From: CALESS01 sp964405455
Lineage (GTDB): Bacteria > Chloroflexota > Anaerolineae > Anaerolineales > Anaerolineaceae
DNA: 23,757 nt
Assembly: GCA_964405455.1 (NCBI GenBank)
Contig: CAYOOA010000034.1
Location: forward strand, 1 to 23,757
Direction of reading: 5' to 3'
Both the position numbers and the translations under genes were made by a program. The notes beneath the pieces are model-generated. The model was not told where the DNA came from. It saw only the letters and a list, made by a program, of their open reading frames with translations, and ran no database searches. Numbering within the stretch: position 1 is the first letter of the stretch; each line of letters begins with the position of its first letter. Positions 15,573 through 22,675 of the stretch are shown here, one piece after another.

Positions 15573-18335
15573 ATGAGCGGCCGTTTTCGGCTTCTATGTA
15601 TTGACCTTCCTGTTGGCTGGCAAATGCCGCTACAGGCTGCATTCGAGTCCGCCGGGGGAGAGTGGTTGCTCGCCACCACGTTGGAAGAAAGCTCCGTCAT
15701 CCTTGCCAGCCAGGTGGTGAACGCCATCTTCGCCCCCATCCTGGTGGCTGGCCTTCCTCCCTTGGGAATCATCCCCTGGGTGCAAAACCTGCAGCAAAAT
15801 CTCCCGGTTGTCATCGTTTCCACCGCTGATACCGCCGGGTTGGCGGAAAATGCCCGGCAGGCCGGGGCGGCAGAGTTTCTCATTCTGAGCTCCGATGAAA
15901 CCAATCCAGGCAGGGCAATTCAATCTTCATTTCACCATTCCGGTTTTCCTCTCACTGCTTTGTTTGAAGAGCAGATTTCAATGAGCTCCGACAAACCCCT
16001 TGACCGTTTTGATCAGTTGGTTGCCCTCAGCCCGGCCGTCATTTTCACTTGCGCCGCTACAGAAAAACTACCTTTCACCAGCGTTTCTGAAAACCTGGAA
16101 TCCCTGACCGGTTTCCCAATATCTGAATTCCTGGGCAACCCCGATTTTTGGTACCAACGTATCCATCCCCAGGATCTGCCAACCGTCCTGGAAGCTGTTC
16201 AATCCATCCACCGCCAACCGGCTGTCGGTTTTGAGTATCGTTTCCATCATCGTTTAGGACATTACCTCTGGCTGCATGACGAATGGCGCATGGTCCGGGA
16301 TGAAAACCAGGTTGAATTGGAGATTATAGGCTCCACCATGGATATTTCAAAGGTAAAGGAAGCTCAGCAGGAATTGCAATCACGGCTGCGATTTGAGGAA
16401 TTGATCATCAACCTGATCACCCGCTTCATCAATGCGCCAGTGGACCAGATCAACGAGGCGATTGTTAACATCCTGGGAACATTGGGTTCCTATTTACAGG
16501 CCGATTCCACCTATTTTTACCTGGTGGATGAAGATATAACCGAAATTGCCGAGATTTACGAATGGTCTGCCCGGCAAACCAATCGAACGGGTTTTTCCTT
16601 GAAGGGTCTGAAGTTGGAGCCTTTCCCCTGGTCCATCCGCTTATTGAAAGCGGGCGAATTTCTGCGGATTGACCGGGTGACAGATCTGCCCCAGGAAGCC
16701 GAGCCCGAACGCAACCAGTGGCTCAACCAGGGGTTGCATGCCATGCTGGCAATCCCGGTTTTTTCTCATGAAAAGATGATTGGCTTCTTCGGCGCCAGCG
16801 CCTTCCGACCCAACCCGAAGTGGCACAACGTGGACTTGACTGCATTCTATGTAGTCCGGGATGCCCTGGCTAACGTTTGGTCGCGCATGAAGACCGAAAC
16901 TACATTGCGGGATCGTGAAGAGCGCTTCCGCCTGCTGGCGGAAAATTCAAGCGATGTGATTGCATTGCACTCCATTCACTCGAATGATATTGTGTACATC
17001 AGCCCATCCTGCATACGATTAACAGGCTATTCACCGACAGAAATGATTGGCCGGCGTCCCAAAGAGTTCATGCCGCCGGAAGACTGGGCCAGGAACAAGG
17101 TGATTTTCGCCCAGATGCTGGAATCCGGGCTGGATGCTTCCATCTATGAATACCACTTCTTGCATAAAAGCATGGGCCCCTTGTGGGTGGAGTCAACCAT
17201 CCAGGCCATCCGTGATTCAAACGGGGCCATCCAACACTTTGTTTCCGTCACCCGCGATATCAGCGAACGCAAGCGCAGCGAACAAACCTTGCTTGCCACC
17301 CAAACCCAGCTCACTTTACAGGTCAATGAATTGGCCCGTCGGACGCAGGAGTTATCCACTCTGACCGAAATGGGCAACATGTTGCAGGTGTGTTCACAGG
17401 TGGAAGAAGCCTGCGATGTCATCACCCAGTTTGCCGCCCGCCTTTTCCCCGGCACTTCCGGCTATATTGCCATGCTGGTGGGAAAGACCACCGACCTGGA
17501 AATTCGCCAGAAATGGGGCAGCCCATCACTGATCCACCGGCGGTTTCGCCTGAACGAATGCTGGGGTGTACGGAAAAGCCGTCCCCACTTCAAACAAAAT
17601 CCATCCATCGGGCTCAATTGCACCCACCTGGATCCCGTGCCCACCCGCAGCTACCTGTGCGTGCCCATCCACACCCACAGCCGGCCGGTGGCTCTGCTGC
17701 ACATCCAGGCAGAGGAGGATCACGCCCTCAACGAAAACCAGGTTCAACTTGCAGCCACCACTGGTGAACAAATCGGGTTGGGCTTGACCAACCTGGAGCT
17801 GCGCCAGTCGCTGATGGAACAAACCCGCCGGGATGCCCTGACCGGGCTGATGAGCCGCTCCTTCCTGGAAGAAACCCTGGAGCAGGAATTTGCCCGGGCT
17901 TGCACCACCATCCAGCCGCTCAGCATCATCCTGGTGGATATTGATCACTTCCGCGATGTGAACGCCGTATTGGGTCACTATCAGGCTGACCAGGTTCTCT
18001 GCAACCTGGCTGACCTGTTGCACAACCAGTTGGAGAAGGAAGATATCCTGGGCCGGTTTGGCGGCGATGAATTCATGGTCATCCTGCCCAACACCCAGTT
18101 GGAAGCTGCCTATCAGCGCGCGGAAGGCCTGCGGGCCAGGGTGCGCAGCACCGCCCTGCTGGCACAGAAGACCTCACTGCGCACAGTTACGATCTCCGTG
18201 GGGGTAGCCTGCTGGCCGACTCACGGCGAAAGCCCGACCAGCCTGGTGAAGGCTGTTTCACTGGCGCTGGTTGAAGCAAAGAAAAACCGCGACCAGGTTT
18301 CCCTGGCCAACCTGCCCAGCCGGCCAGTGGTCTAG
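15573..18335 (+). CDS. multi-sensor diguanylate cyclase (REC-like, PAS, GAF, PAS, GAF, GGDEF)
   Basis: A 920-residue cytosolic signalling protein that should make cyclic di-GMP. Order: a receiver-like domain (about 1-115), PAS (about 145-265, PAS_3-like with RIHPQDLPTVLEAV), GAF (about 285-440), PAS (about 455-575, ending VSVTRDISERKRSE), a GAF of the kind common in cyclases (about 610-750, ECWGVRKSRPHF) and a GGDEF domain (about 770-915). The active-site loop GRFGGDEF is intact (GGDEF at 830-834), so catalysis is likely. The allosteric I-site RxxD is replaced by ExxD in LEKEDILGRF, so product feedback may be lost. The receiver-like domain lacks the usual phospho-accepting Asp after its third strand (NAIFAPILVAG). 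There is no EAL domain and no membrane segment. Confidence 0.9.
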   Translation: MSGRFRLLCIDLPVGWQMPLQAAFESAGGEWLLATTLEESSVILASQVVNAIFAPILVAGLPPLGIIPWVQNLQQNLPVVIVSTADTAGLAENARQAGAAEFLILSSDETNPGRAIQSSFHHSGFPLTALFEEQISMSSDKPLDRFDQLVALSPAVIFTCAATEKLPFTSVSENLESLTGFPISEFLGNPDFWYQRIHPQDLPTVLEAVQSIHRQPAVGFEYRFHHRLGHYLWLHDEWRMVRDENQVELEIIGSTMDISKVKEAQQELQSRLRFEELIINLITRFINAPVDQINEAIVNILGTLGSYLQADSTYFYLVDEDITEIAEIYEWSARQTNRTGFSLKGLKLEPFPWSIRLLKAGEFLRIDRVTDLPQEAEPERNQWLNQGLHAMLAIPVFSHEKMIGFFGASAFRPNPKWHNVDLTAFYVVRDALANVWSRMKTETTLRDREERFRLLAENSSDVIALHSIHSNDIVYISPSCIRLTGYSPTEMIGRRPKEFMPPEDWARNKVIFAQMLESGLDASIYEYHFLHKSMGPLWVESTIQAIRDSNGAIQHFVSVTRDISERKRSEQTLLATQTQLTLQVNELARRTQELSTLTEMGNMLQVCSQVEEACDVITQFAARLFPGTSGYIAMLVGKTTDLEIRQKWGSPSLIHRRFRLNECWGVRKSRPHFKQNPSIGLNCTHLDPVPTRSYLCVPIHTHSRPVALLHIQAEEDHALNENQVQLAATTGEQIGLGLTNLELRQSLMEQTRRDALTGLMSRSFLEETLEQEFARACTTIQPLSIILVDIDHFRDVNAVLGHYQADQVLCNLADLLHNQLEKEDILGRFGGDEFMVILPNTQLEAAYQRAEGLRARVRSTALLAQKTSLRTVTISVGVACWPTHGESPTSLVKAVSLALVEAKKNRDQVSLANLPSRPVV

Positions 18336-18378
18336 AGCGGCCGCACGGGTGCACCTTCCATCCATCCCAATCCTCTGG

Positions 18379-18384
18379 TATAAT
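18379..18384 (+). promoter_or_regulatory. extended -10 promoter of rpsO
   Basis: TGgTATAAT, an extended -10 with a perfect hexamer at 18379-18384. The -35 region (TTCCAT near 18356) is weak, as is common with extended -10 promoters. Transcription from about 18391 gives a 75-base rpsO leader, long enough for the S15-binding regulatory structures known from other bacteria, though no specific one is recognised here. Confidence 0.6.
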
Positions 18385-18466
18385 ATCAGCTTGACTGGTC
18401 CTACCTGCGGTTTACGCTGCGGATATGGAGACCTGCAAAAAATTTTGTACGGAGATAGCAGAAGTC

Positions 18467-18739
18467 ATGGCACTAAAGAAAGAAGTTAAGACCCAGGTGA
18501 TCGCGGATTTCCGCGTTCACGACGTTGACACCGGCTCGCCGGAAGTGCAAATTGCACTAATGACCAAGCGCATCAACCAGCTCACCGAGCACTTGCGCGC
18601 CAACAAGCACGATGAAAGCTCACGGCGCGGCCTGCTCAAGCTGGTTGGACACCGCCGCCGGCTGCTGGCTTACCTGCGCCGCAAGGATCACGCCCGCTAC
18701 ATTGCCATCAATGAGCGGCTGAACCTGCGCCAGAAGTAA
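18467..18739 (+). CDS. rpsO: 30S ribosomal protein S15
   Basis: A 90-residue primary 16S rRNA-binding protein (family length 89). Conserved features are visible: DTGSPEVQIALMTKRINQL, the LTEHLRANKHDESSRRGLL helix turn and HRRRLLAYLRRKD. The start at 18467 (MALKKEV) is the family's usual position; an upstream in-frame ATG at 18425 would add 14 unrelated residues. GGAG lies 12 bases before the ATG. The rpsO-pnp order is the widely conserved arrangement. Confidence 0.97.
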   Translation: MALKKEVKTQVIADFRVHDVDTGSPEVQIALMTKRINQLTEHLRANKHDESSRRGLLKLVGHRRRLLAYLRRKDHARYIAINERLNLRQK

Positions 18740-18755
18740 TTCGCGGAGGCCTGAG

Positions 18756-18792
18756 ACGAGTAGATGGGGTGAAGCGCTTCCCATCTACTCGT
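18756..18792 (+). terminator. rpsO-pnp intergenic hairpin
   Basis: ACGAGTAGATGGG (18756-18768) pairs perfectly with CCCATCTACTCGT (18780-18792), 13 bp around an 11-base loop. It is followed by TGCTATT, not a solid T run, so it may be a leaky terminator comparable to the attenuator between rpsO and pnp in E. coli, or a 3'-end stabiliser. Confidence 0.6.
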
Positions 18793-18814
18793 TGCTATTG
18801 GCCATTCACCCACC

Positions 18815-18874
18815 GGTTGGGAATTGAAAGATGTTGAGGACTGGCCTGTCCTCCCCGGCTTTCAGTCCCTAACC
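18815..18874 (+). promoter_or_regulatory. long imperfect hairpin in the pnp leader
   Basis: The arms GGTTGGGAATTGAAAG (18815-18830) and CTTTCAGTCCCTAACC (18859-18874) can form 15 of 16 pairs, including two G-T wobbles. Inside is a second stem, GAGGAC (18836-18841) with GTCCTC (18848-18853). The structure ends 38 bases before the pnp start codon. It resembles in position and length the double-stranded leader that RNase III cuts during PNPase autoregulation in E. coli; the same role here is inferred. Confidence 0.6.
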
Positions 18875-18912
18875 AGGCGGGAAAAACAAAAAAAGGAATA
18901 AGGTTACATACA

Positions 18913-21150
18913 ATGGTTCCAGAAACCAAGCAATACACCGCATCTGTCGGCGGCCGTTCTATCATTTTTGAGACTGGCAAACTCGCCGGACAGGCCGGCG
19001 GCGCTGTCACCGTTCGCCTCGGCGATTCGATGGTTTTCGCTGCTGCCACCATGGGCGATAAACCCCGCGAAGGCCAGGATTTCTTCCCCCTGACCGTCGA
19101 ATATGAAGAGCGCATGTACGCCGGTGGGCGCATCCCCGGTTCATTCTTCCGCCGTGAAGGACGACCCTCCGAGGCATCCATCCTCACCGCCCGCCTGTGC
19201 GACCGCCCCCTGCGTCCCCTGTTCAACCAGGATATGCGCAACGAAGTCCAGGTGATCATGTTCTCGCTTTCTGCTGACCTGGAGAATCCGCTCGATATCC
19301 TGGCCATCAATGCCGCCTCGGCTGCGTTGATGATTTCCGACATCCCCTGGGATGGCCCGGTGGGTGCCGTGCGCGTTGGCCGCAAGGATGGCCAGTTCAT
19401 CGTTAACCCAACCTATGCTGAATTGGAAGCCTCCGACCTGGACCTGCGCATGGCCGGCACCAGGGACGCCATCCTGATGGTGGAATGCGGCTCAGATGAA
19501 ATCCCGGAAGATGTGATGGTCCAGGCGTTGCTGTTTGGTCATGAGCAAATCCAATTGCTCGCCGAAGCTCAATCGAAAATGGCCGCCGAGGTTGGCAAGC
19601 CCAAACGTGTGGTTCAGATTTTTGCCCTGGATGCAGCCCTGGTGGAGAAAATCTACACCGCCAAAGCCGCTGACGTGGAAGCGATCCTCGACCGCCCGCA
19701 CACCAAGGCCGAGATGTACAGTGCGATCGACGAACTGGAAGCCGCCACCGTGGCGGAAATGAGCGCCGAAGATCCCGCCCTGGCCGAACCGGTCAAGATG
19801 GCCTTCGAAGAAGTCTACAAGCGTGTCGTCCGCGACCGCATCCTGCTCCGCTCTCTGCGCCCCGATGGCCGCAGCCTGACCGAAATTCGCCCGATCTGGT
19901 GCGAAGTCGGCGTCAGCCCGCGTGCCCACGGTTCCGGCCTCTTTACCCGCGGCGAAACCCAGGTATTAACGATGGCTACCCTCGGCACACCCAAGGAAGC
20001 CCAGGAGCTGGATAACCTGTCCCCCAATGACTCCAAGCGCTACATGCACCACTACAATTTCCCGCCCTACTCCACGGGCGAGGTGAAGATGCTGCGCGGC
20101 CAATCCCGCCGCGAAATCGGCCACGGCGCCCTGGCAGAACGCGCCCTCGTTCCGGTCATCCCGGATGAAAGCGAATTCCCCTACACCCTGCGCCTGGTCT
20201 CGGAAGTGCTCTCTTCCAACGGTTCCTCCTCCATGGGATCCGTCTGCGGTTCCACCCTGGCCCTGATGGATACCGGTGTGCCGATCAAGGCCCCGGTGGC
20301 CGGTGTGGCCATGGGTCTGATCAAGGAAGGCGAACGCTACGTCATCCTGACCGACATCCAGGGTGCGGAAGATCACCTGGGCGACATGGACTTCAAGGTT
20401 GCCGGCACCCCCAAGGGTATCACCGCCCTGCAGATGGACATCAAGATCAAGGGTATCACCGGCCAGATCATGGCCGAAGCCCTCGAGCAAGCCCGCGTTG
20501 CCCGCCTCTTCATCCTGGATAAAATGCTGGCAGTCATCCCTGTGCCGAACCCATCCCTCAAGCCGCACGCTCCGCGCATCACCGTCATCCAGATCCCGGT
20601 CGAGAAGATCGGCGCAGTCATCGGCCCCGGCGGTAAGATCATCCGCGCCCTGCAGGAAGAAACAGGCGTCAAGATTGACATCGAAGATGACGGCCGCGTC
20701 TTTATCGCCGCCACGGATGGCGTTGCCGAAGCTGCCGCCCGTGAACGCATCGAAGCCCTGACCGAATCCGCCCAGGTGGGCCGCATTTACACCGGCAAGG
20801 TGGTGCGGATTGCCGATTTCGGCGCCTTCGTCGAAATCCTGCCCAACGTGGACGGTATGGTGCACATCTCCCAGCTCGATTCCGAGCGGGTGAACAAAGT
20901 GGAAGACGTGGTGGCCCTGGGTGATGAAATCACCGTCATGGTAACTGCCATTGATGAGAACGGCAAGATCCGCCTCTCCCGCCAGGCTGTACTGGAAGGC
21001 TGGACGGTGGAAGAAGCCCTGGAACACGACCGCAAGGGCAGCCGCCCGAGCGGAAACGGCGGCGACCGGCGCGGCGGACCCAACCGCAGCGGCGACCGGC
21101 GCGGCGGCTTCAACCGCGGTGGAGATCGCGACCGCGATCGTCGACGCTAA
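18913..21150 (+). CDS. pnp: polyribonucleotide nucleotidyltransferase (PNPase)
   Basis: A 3'-5' phosphorolytic exoribonuclease and component of RNA decay complexes. The 745 residues comprise a first RNase PH domain, the alpha-helical domain, a second RNase PH domain with the catalytic segment ITALQMDIKIKGIT, a KH domain (about 555-615, IGAVIGPGGKIIRAL) and an S1 domain (about 618-692, GRIYTGKVVRIADFGAFVEI). The last 45 or so residues are an unusual Gly/Arg/Asp-rich tail containing two copies of GDRRGG(P/F)NR(S/G), encoded by a 30-bp tandem repeat. The start has AAGG eight bases upstream, after an A-rich stretch. It lies downstream of rpsO with a hairpin-rich leader. Confidence 0.97.
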   Translation: MVPETKQYTASVGGRSIIFETGKLAGQAGGAVTVRLGDSMVFAAATMGDKPREGQDFFPLTVEYEERMYAGGRIPGSFFRREGRPSEASILTARLCDRPLRPLFNQDMRNEVQVIMFSLSADLENPLDILAINAASAALMISDIPWDGPVGAVRVGRKDGQFIVNPTYAELEASDLDLRMAGTRDAILMVECGSDEIPEDVMVQALLFGHEQIQLLAEAQSKMAAEVGKPKRVVQIFALDAALVEKIYTAKAADVEAILDRPHTKAEMYSAIDELEAATVAEMSAEDPALAEPVKMAFEEVYKRVVRDRILLRSLRPDGRSLTEIRPIWCEVGVSPRAHGSGLFTRGETQVLTMATLGTPKEAQELDNLSPNDSKRYMHHYNFPPYSTGEVKMLRGQSRREIGHGALAERALVPVIPDESEFPYTLRLVSEVLSSNGSSSMGSVCGSTLALMDTGVPIKAPVAGVAMGLIKEGERYVILTDIQGAEDHLGDMDFKVAGTPKGITALQMDIKIKGITGQIMAEALEQARVARLFILDKMLAVIPVPNPSLKPHAPRITVIQIPVEKIGAVIGPGGKIIRALQEETGVKIDIEDDGRVFIAATDGVAEAAARERIEALTESAQVGRIYTGKVVRIADFGAFVEILPNVDGMVHISQLDSERVNKVEDVVALGDEITVMVTAIDENGKIRLSRQAVLEGWTVEEALEHDRKGSRPSGNGGDRRGGPNRSGDRRGGFNRGGDRDRDRRR
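21061..21120 (+). repeat. 30-bp tandem repeat, two copies, in the pnp 3' end
   Basis: GGCGACCGGCGCGGCGG occurs at 21061 and again at 21091, each followed three bases later by CAACCGC. The copies encode the ten-residue RG-rich units of the PNPase tail. The exact DNA repetition suggests recent slippage or duplication. Confidence 0.85.
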
Positions 21151-21165
21151 ACCCTGAAATAACAG

Positions 21166-21199
21166 AAAAATCCCGGAGAGATGATCTCCGGGATTTTTT
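21166..21199 (+). terminator. intrinsic terminator after pnp
   Basis: AATCCCGGAGA (21169-21179) pairs with TCTCCGGGATT (21185-21195), loop GATGA, and the 3' arm runs into TTTTTT. The A-run on the 5' side (21166-21170) makes it potentially bidirectional, so it could also stop transcripts arriving from the minus-strand genes to the right. Confidence 0.95.
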
Positions 21200-21223
21200 G
21201 TGCCAGACTTGCCCAATTTTGTT

Positions 21224-21271
21224 AAAAAAGAACTCCCCTAAAGGATGAGGGGGGCATCCCGTAGAGGAGCT
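21224..21271 (-). ncRNA. putative 48-nt small RNA A with a six-C loop
   Basis: Minus-strand unit with its own promoter and terminator. The RNA would start near 21271 and fold into one long hairpin: CTCCTCT (269-263) with AGGGGAG (239-233), continuing through GGATG (259-255) and CATCC (247-243), with only one mismatch (C21261/T21241). The loop is CCCCCCT (254-248), and six U's follow after TTC (229-224). There is no start codon with a ribosome binding site. The sibling copy B, 138 bp away, aligns without a gap and keeps the fold by compensatory change, so this is unlikely to be a chance hairpin. C-rich loops in bacterial small RNAs usually pair with G-rich ribosome binding sites. Confidence 0.7.
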
Positions 21272-21277
21272 AACATT

Positions 21278-21305
21278 ATTTTAGCAAAATAATATAATTT
21301 GTCAA
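21278..21305 (-). promoter_or_regulatory. promoter of small RNA A
   Basis: Perfect TTGACA (21305-21300), 16-base spacer, TAAAAT (21283-21278) preceded by TGC, an extended -10. Seven conserved bases before the -35 (AAACCTA) are shared with copy B, where the last base is G. Confidence 0.72.
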
Positions 21306-21361
21306 TAGGTTTAAAATTAAGAATTTTCCAGCCTCCATGATTAAAATTAATTTCCCCGGGT

Positions 21362-21409
21362 AAAAAAGGGCTCCTCAAAAGGGTGAGGGGGACACCCTTG
21401 AGAGGAGTT
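21362..21409 (-). ncRNA. putative 48-nt small RNA B with a five-C loop
   Basis: Second copy of the small RNA unit. The hairpin pairs CTCCTC (407-402) with GAGGAG (376-371) and AAGGGTG (399-393) with CACCCTT (385-379), separated by a two-by-two internal loop. The apical loop is TCCCCCT (392-386), and CCC plus six U's end the transcript (370-362). Compared with copy A, 37 of 48 positions match. One base pair changes from A-U to G-C (A21257/T21245 in A; G21395/C21383 on the RNA strand in B), and two G-U pairs become A-U, all preserving the fold. The loop contains UCCC, the motif known from the staphylococcal Rsa small RNAs. Confidence 0.7.
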
Positions 21410-21415
21410 AAGAAT

Positions 21416-21443
21416 ATTTTAACCAAATCTGTATATTTGTCAA
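21416..21443 (-). promoter_or_regulatory. promoter of small RNA B
   Basis: Perfect TTGACA (21443-21438), 16-base spacer, TAAAAT (21421-21416). Spacing and both hexamers are identical to copy A, while much of the spacer sequence differs, indicating that promoter function itself is conserved. Confidence 0.72.
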
Positions 21444-21474
21444 CAGGTTTTTATATGAAAATCGCTCTGAATTT

Positions 21475-21510
21475 TGGATTGCGCCTTGTTTTGGAACAAG
21501 GCGCAATCCA
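21475..21510 (-). terminator. 16-bp perfect inverted repeat, likely 3' end of the comQ-like transcript
   Basis: TGGATTGCGCCTTGTT (21475-21490) pairs with AACAAGGCGCAATCCA (21495-21510), loop TTGG. It lies 42 bases beyond the stop of the minus-strand polyprenyl synthase gene. On that strand it is followed by AAAATT, not a U run, so it may be a weak terminator or a 3' stabilising structure. Its GC-rich stem stands out from the AT-rich surroundings. Confidence 0.5.
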
Positions 21511-21552
21511 GATCTGGTTTGCCTTCGAACATTGAATAGGTATCATTTCGAT

Positions 21553-22485
21553 TTATGATGTTTGAAATTTTTCTAGCAATTGGTAAGCCGGTCGAATTAC
21601 AGTTGAGAGAACTTCTTGTAAAGGTTTTGGGTTCGGTAAGCTAAGACTACTTGCCAGACTCTCAATCTTTTCCGACCTTTGGATTAAGCAGTAAATGCAA
21701 TAACTTACCGCCCCGCTCCTCAACAACAACGTTTGTGCCTGCCGTAATTTTTGGATATCCTGTATTTCGGGGTGAATGGACTCGAAAATCTCTCTTTCCG
21801 GATAGTTCACAAGGTGCGCATAAAGGATGGGAAGTGTGTACCGATTCAAGGACCAATCCCTTGTAGCGGGAGTGGTAAAACAGTCTCGAAGATCATCATG
21901 AATTTGGATCATTTCACCAAACAGACTACCAATTTCTTTAAAAACTTCGGCTTCATCCTGGGATAACGTTCCCAGCAAAGAGCCAATAAAAAATGCTGTA
22001 CTAAAAAAAGGGGCACTCTTTAGGTGCATCACCTTCCAATAATCATCCTCATTGGAAATCACAGAATGGGTATCGAGGTATTGACCTATAGCCGTCATAC
22101 CAATACAAGTATTAATATGCTCGAAAATGGTTTGTTTGATTTGCATCGATAAGCGGCTTTGAAAGATTGATGAATAACCAGCTGCTAGAATGGCTGATGA
22201 ATAGTTGGCTATATCACCACTTTCCATTCCAGTTCCTTCAAAACGATGGTCGTGATCCAACAAGTCATCAATCATTACAATGCCGCTATGGAGGGCGATA
22301 GTAGCTGCTACAGCTGGAATTGCATCCTCCTCATTTCCACCTACCACCTGGCAAATCCTCAGAGGAAGCAACCAATGTACCGATGGTCTCCTTTTCAAAG
22401 TACTTAATAAATCCACGAGGGTGGGTAAATTTCGAATTGATTCCAAATTCGCTATTTGATCCATTGCTTGGGAAACTACATCCAT
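21553..22485 (-). CDS. polyprenyl synthetase family protein, ComQ-like candidate
   Basis: A 310-residue all-alpha isoprenoid synthase-fold protein. The first Asp-rich motif is DDLLD (73-77, in GIVMIDDLLDHD) and the second is DDLRD (197-201, in MIQIHDDLRD), so magnesium-diphosphate binding looks intact. A conserved Lys lies in HLKSAPFF (Lys156). The usual RR after the first motif is degenerate (HRFEG), which makes an ordinary chain-elongating farnesyl or geranylgeranyl synthase less certain. AGGAGG sits five bases before the ATG. It follows, after 61 bases on the same strand, a 42-residue ORF ending in Trp residues. That pairing matches ComQ, which prenylates a Trp of the ComX precursor in Bacillus. 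Low GC marks it as probably acquired. Confidence 0.85.
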   Translation of the reverse strand: MDVVSQAMDQIANLESIRNLPTLVDLLSTLKRRPSVHWLLPLRICQVVGGNEEDAIPAVAATIALHSGIVMIDDLLDHDHRFEGTGMESGDIANYSSAILAAGYSSIFQSRLSMQIKQTIFEHINTCIGMTAIGQYLDTHSVISNEDDYWKVMHLKSAPFFSTAFFIGSLLGTLSQDEAEVFKEIGSLFGEMIQIHDDLRDCFTTPATRDWSLNRYTLPILYAHLVNYPEREIFESIHPEIQDIQKLRQAQTLLLRSGAVSYCIYCLIQRSEKIESLASSLSLPNPKPLQEVLSTVIRPAYQLLEKFQTS

Positions 22486-22546
22486 TCGGACCTCCTGTTT
22501 GGATTGTCAACCAATCACCCTACAACGCTTTTCTTTCCGTATGTAA

Positions 22547-22675
22547 TTACCACGGAGCCCAAATTTGAAAATCTATCGCCAACACTTCATCTAATTTCAT
22601 TTCGGAAAGAAGATAATATGGTGAGGATTTATCATCCAAAATATAGTTTCTATGGAATGTTTGCATAGCGTTCAT
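22547..22675 (-). CDS. 42-residue Trp-terminated peptide, candidate ComX-like pheromone precursor
   Basis: A short gene starting with ATG at 22675, with an excellent ribosome binding site (AAAAGGAG, AGGAG at 22687-22683, seven bases upstream), and ending with TAA at 22549-22547. The peptide begins MNAMQTFHRNYILDD and ends VLAIDFQIWAPW, with Trp39 and Trp42 at the extreme C-terminus and no Cys. ComX precursors are small (about 50-75 residues), with the prenylated Trp close to the C-terminus of the part that is released. It is directly upstream of and co-directional with the polyprenyl synthase gene, so the two are probably cotranscribed. No homology to ComX is claimed from sequence; length, Trp position, ribosome binding site and neighbour are the evidence. 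Confidence 0.72.
   Translation of the reverse strand: MNAMQTFHRNYILDDKSSPYYLLSEMKLDEVLAIDFQIWAPW

Larger units (their letters stand above)
21224..21450 (-). repeat. two-copy direct repeat of promoter plus hairpin RNA
   Basis: Two units (about 21224-21312 and 21362-21450) align with a constant 138-bp offset and no indels from the U-tract to just beyond the -35. The DNA between them is AT-rich and unrelated to the flank of the other copy. Together with the pnp terminator and the inverted repeat at 21475-21510, these units account for most of the 402-base gap between pnp and the next gene. Confidence 0.8.

Noticed and set aside
19966..21216. Long 416-codon minus-strand ORF opposite pnp
   Set aside because: It is a codon-bias shadow of the GC-rich pnp gene, with low-complexity Gly/His/Asp-rich translation and no ribosome binding site.
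21238..21426. A 62-codon minus-strand reading frame running through both small RNA units, with a repeated PL(K/R)xxPL motif
   Set aside because: The repetition simply reflects the 138-bp (3x46) offset of the RNA units. The frame starts at a TTG inside the promoter spacer of unit B, has no ribosome binding site and crosses a terminator.
22456..22668. Plus-strand ORF opposite the 42-codon peptide gene
   Set aside because: It has no ribosome binding site and lies antisense to two minus-strand genes that both have strong ribosome binding sites.
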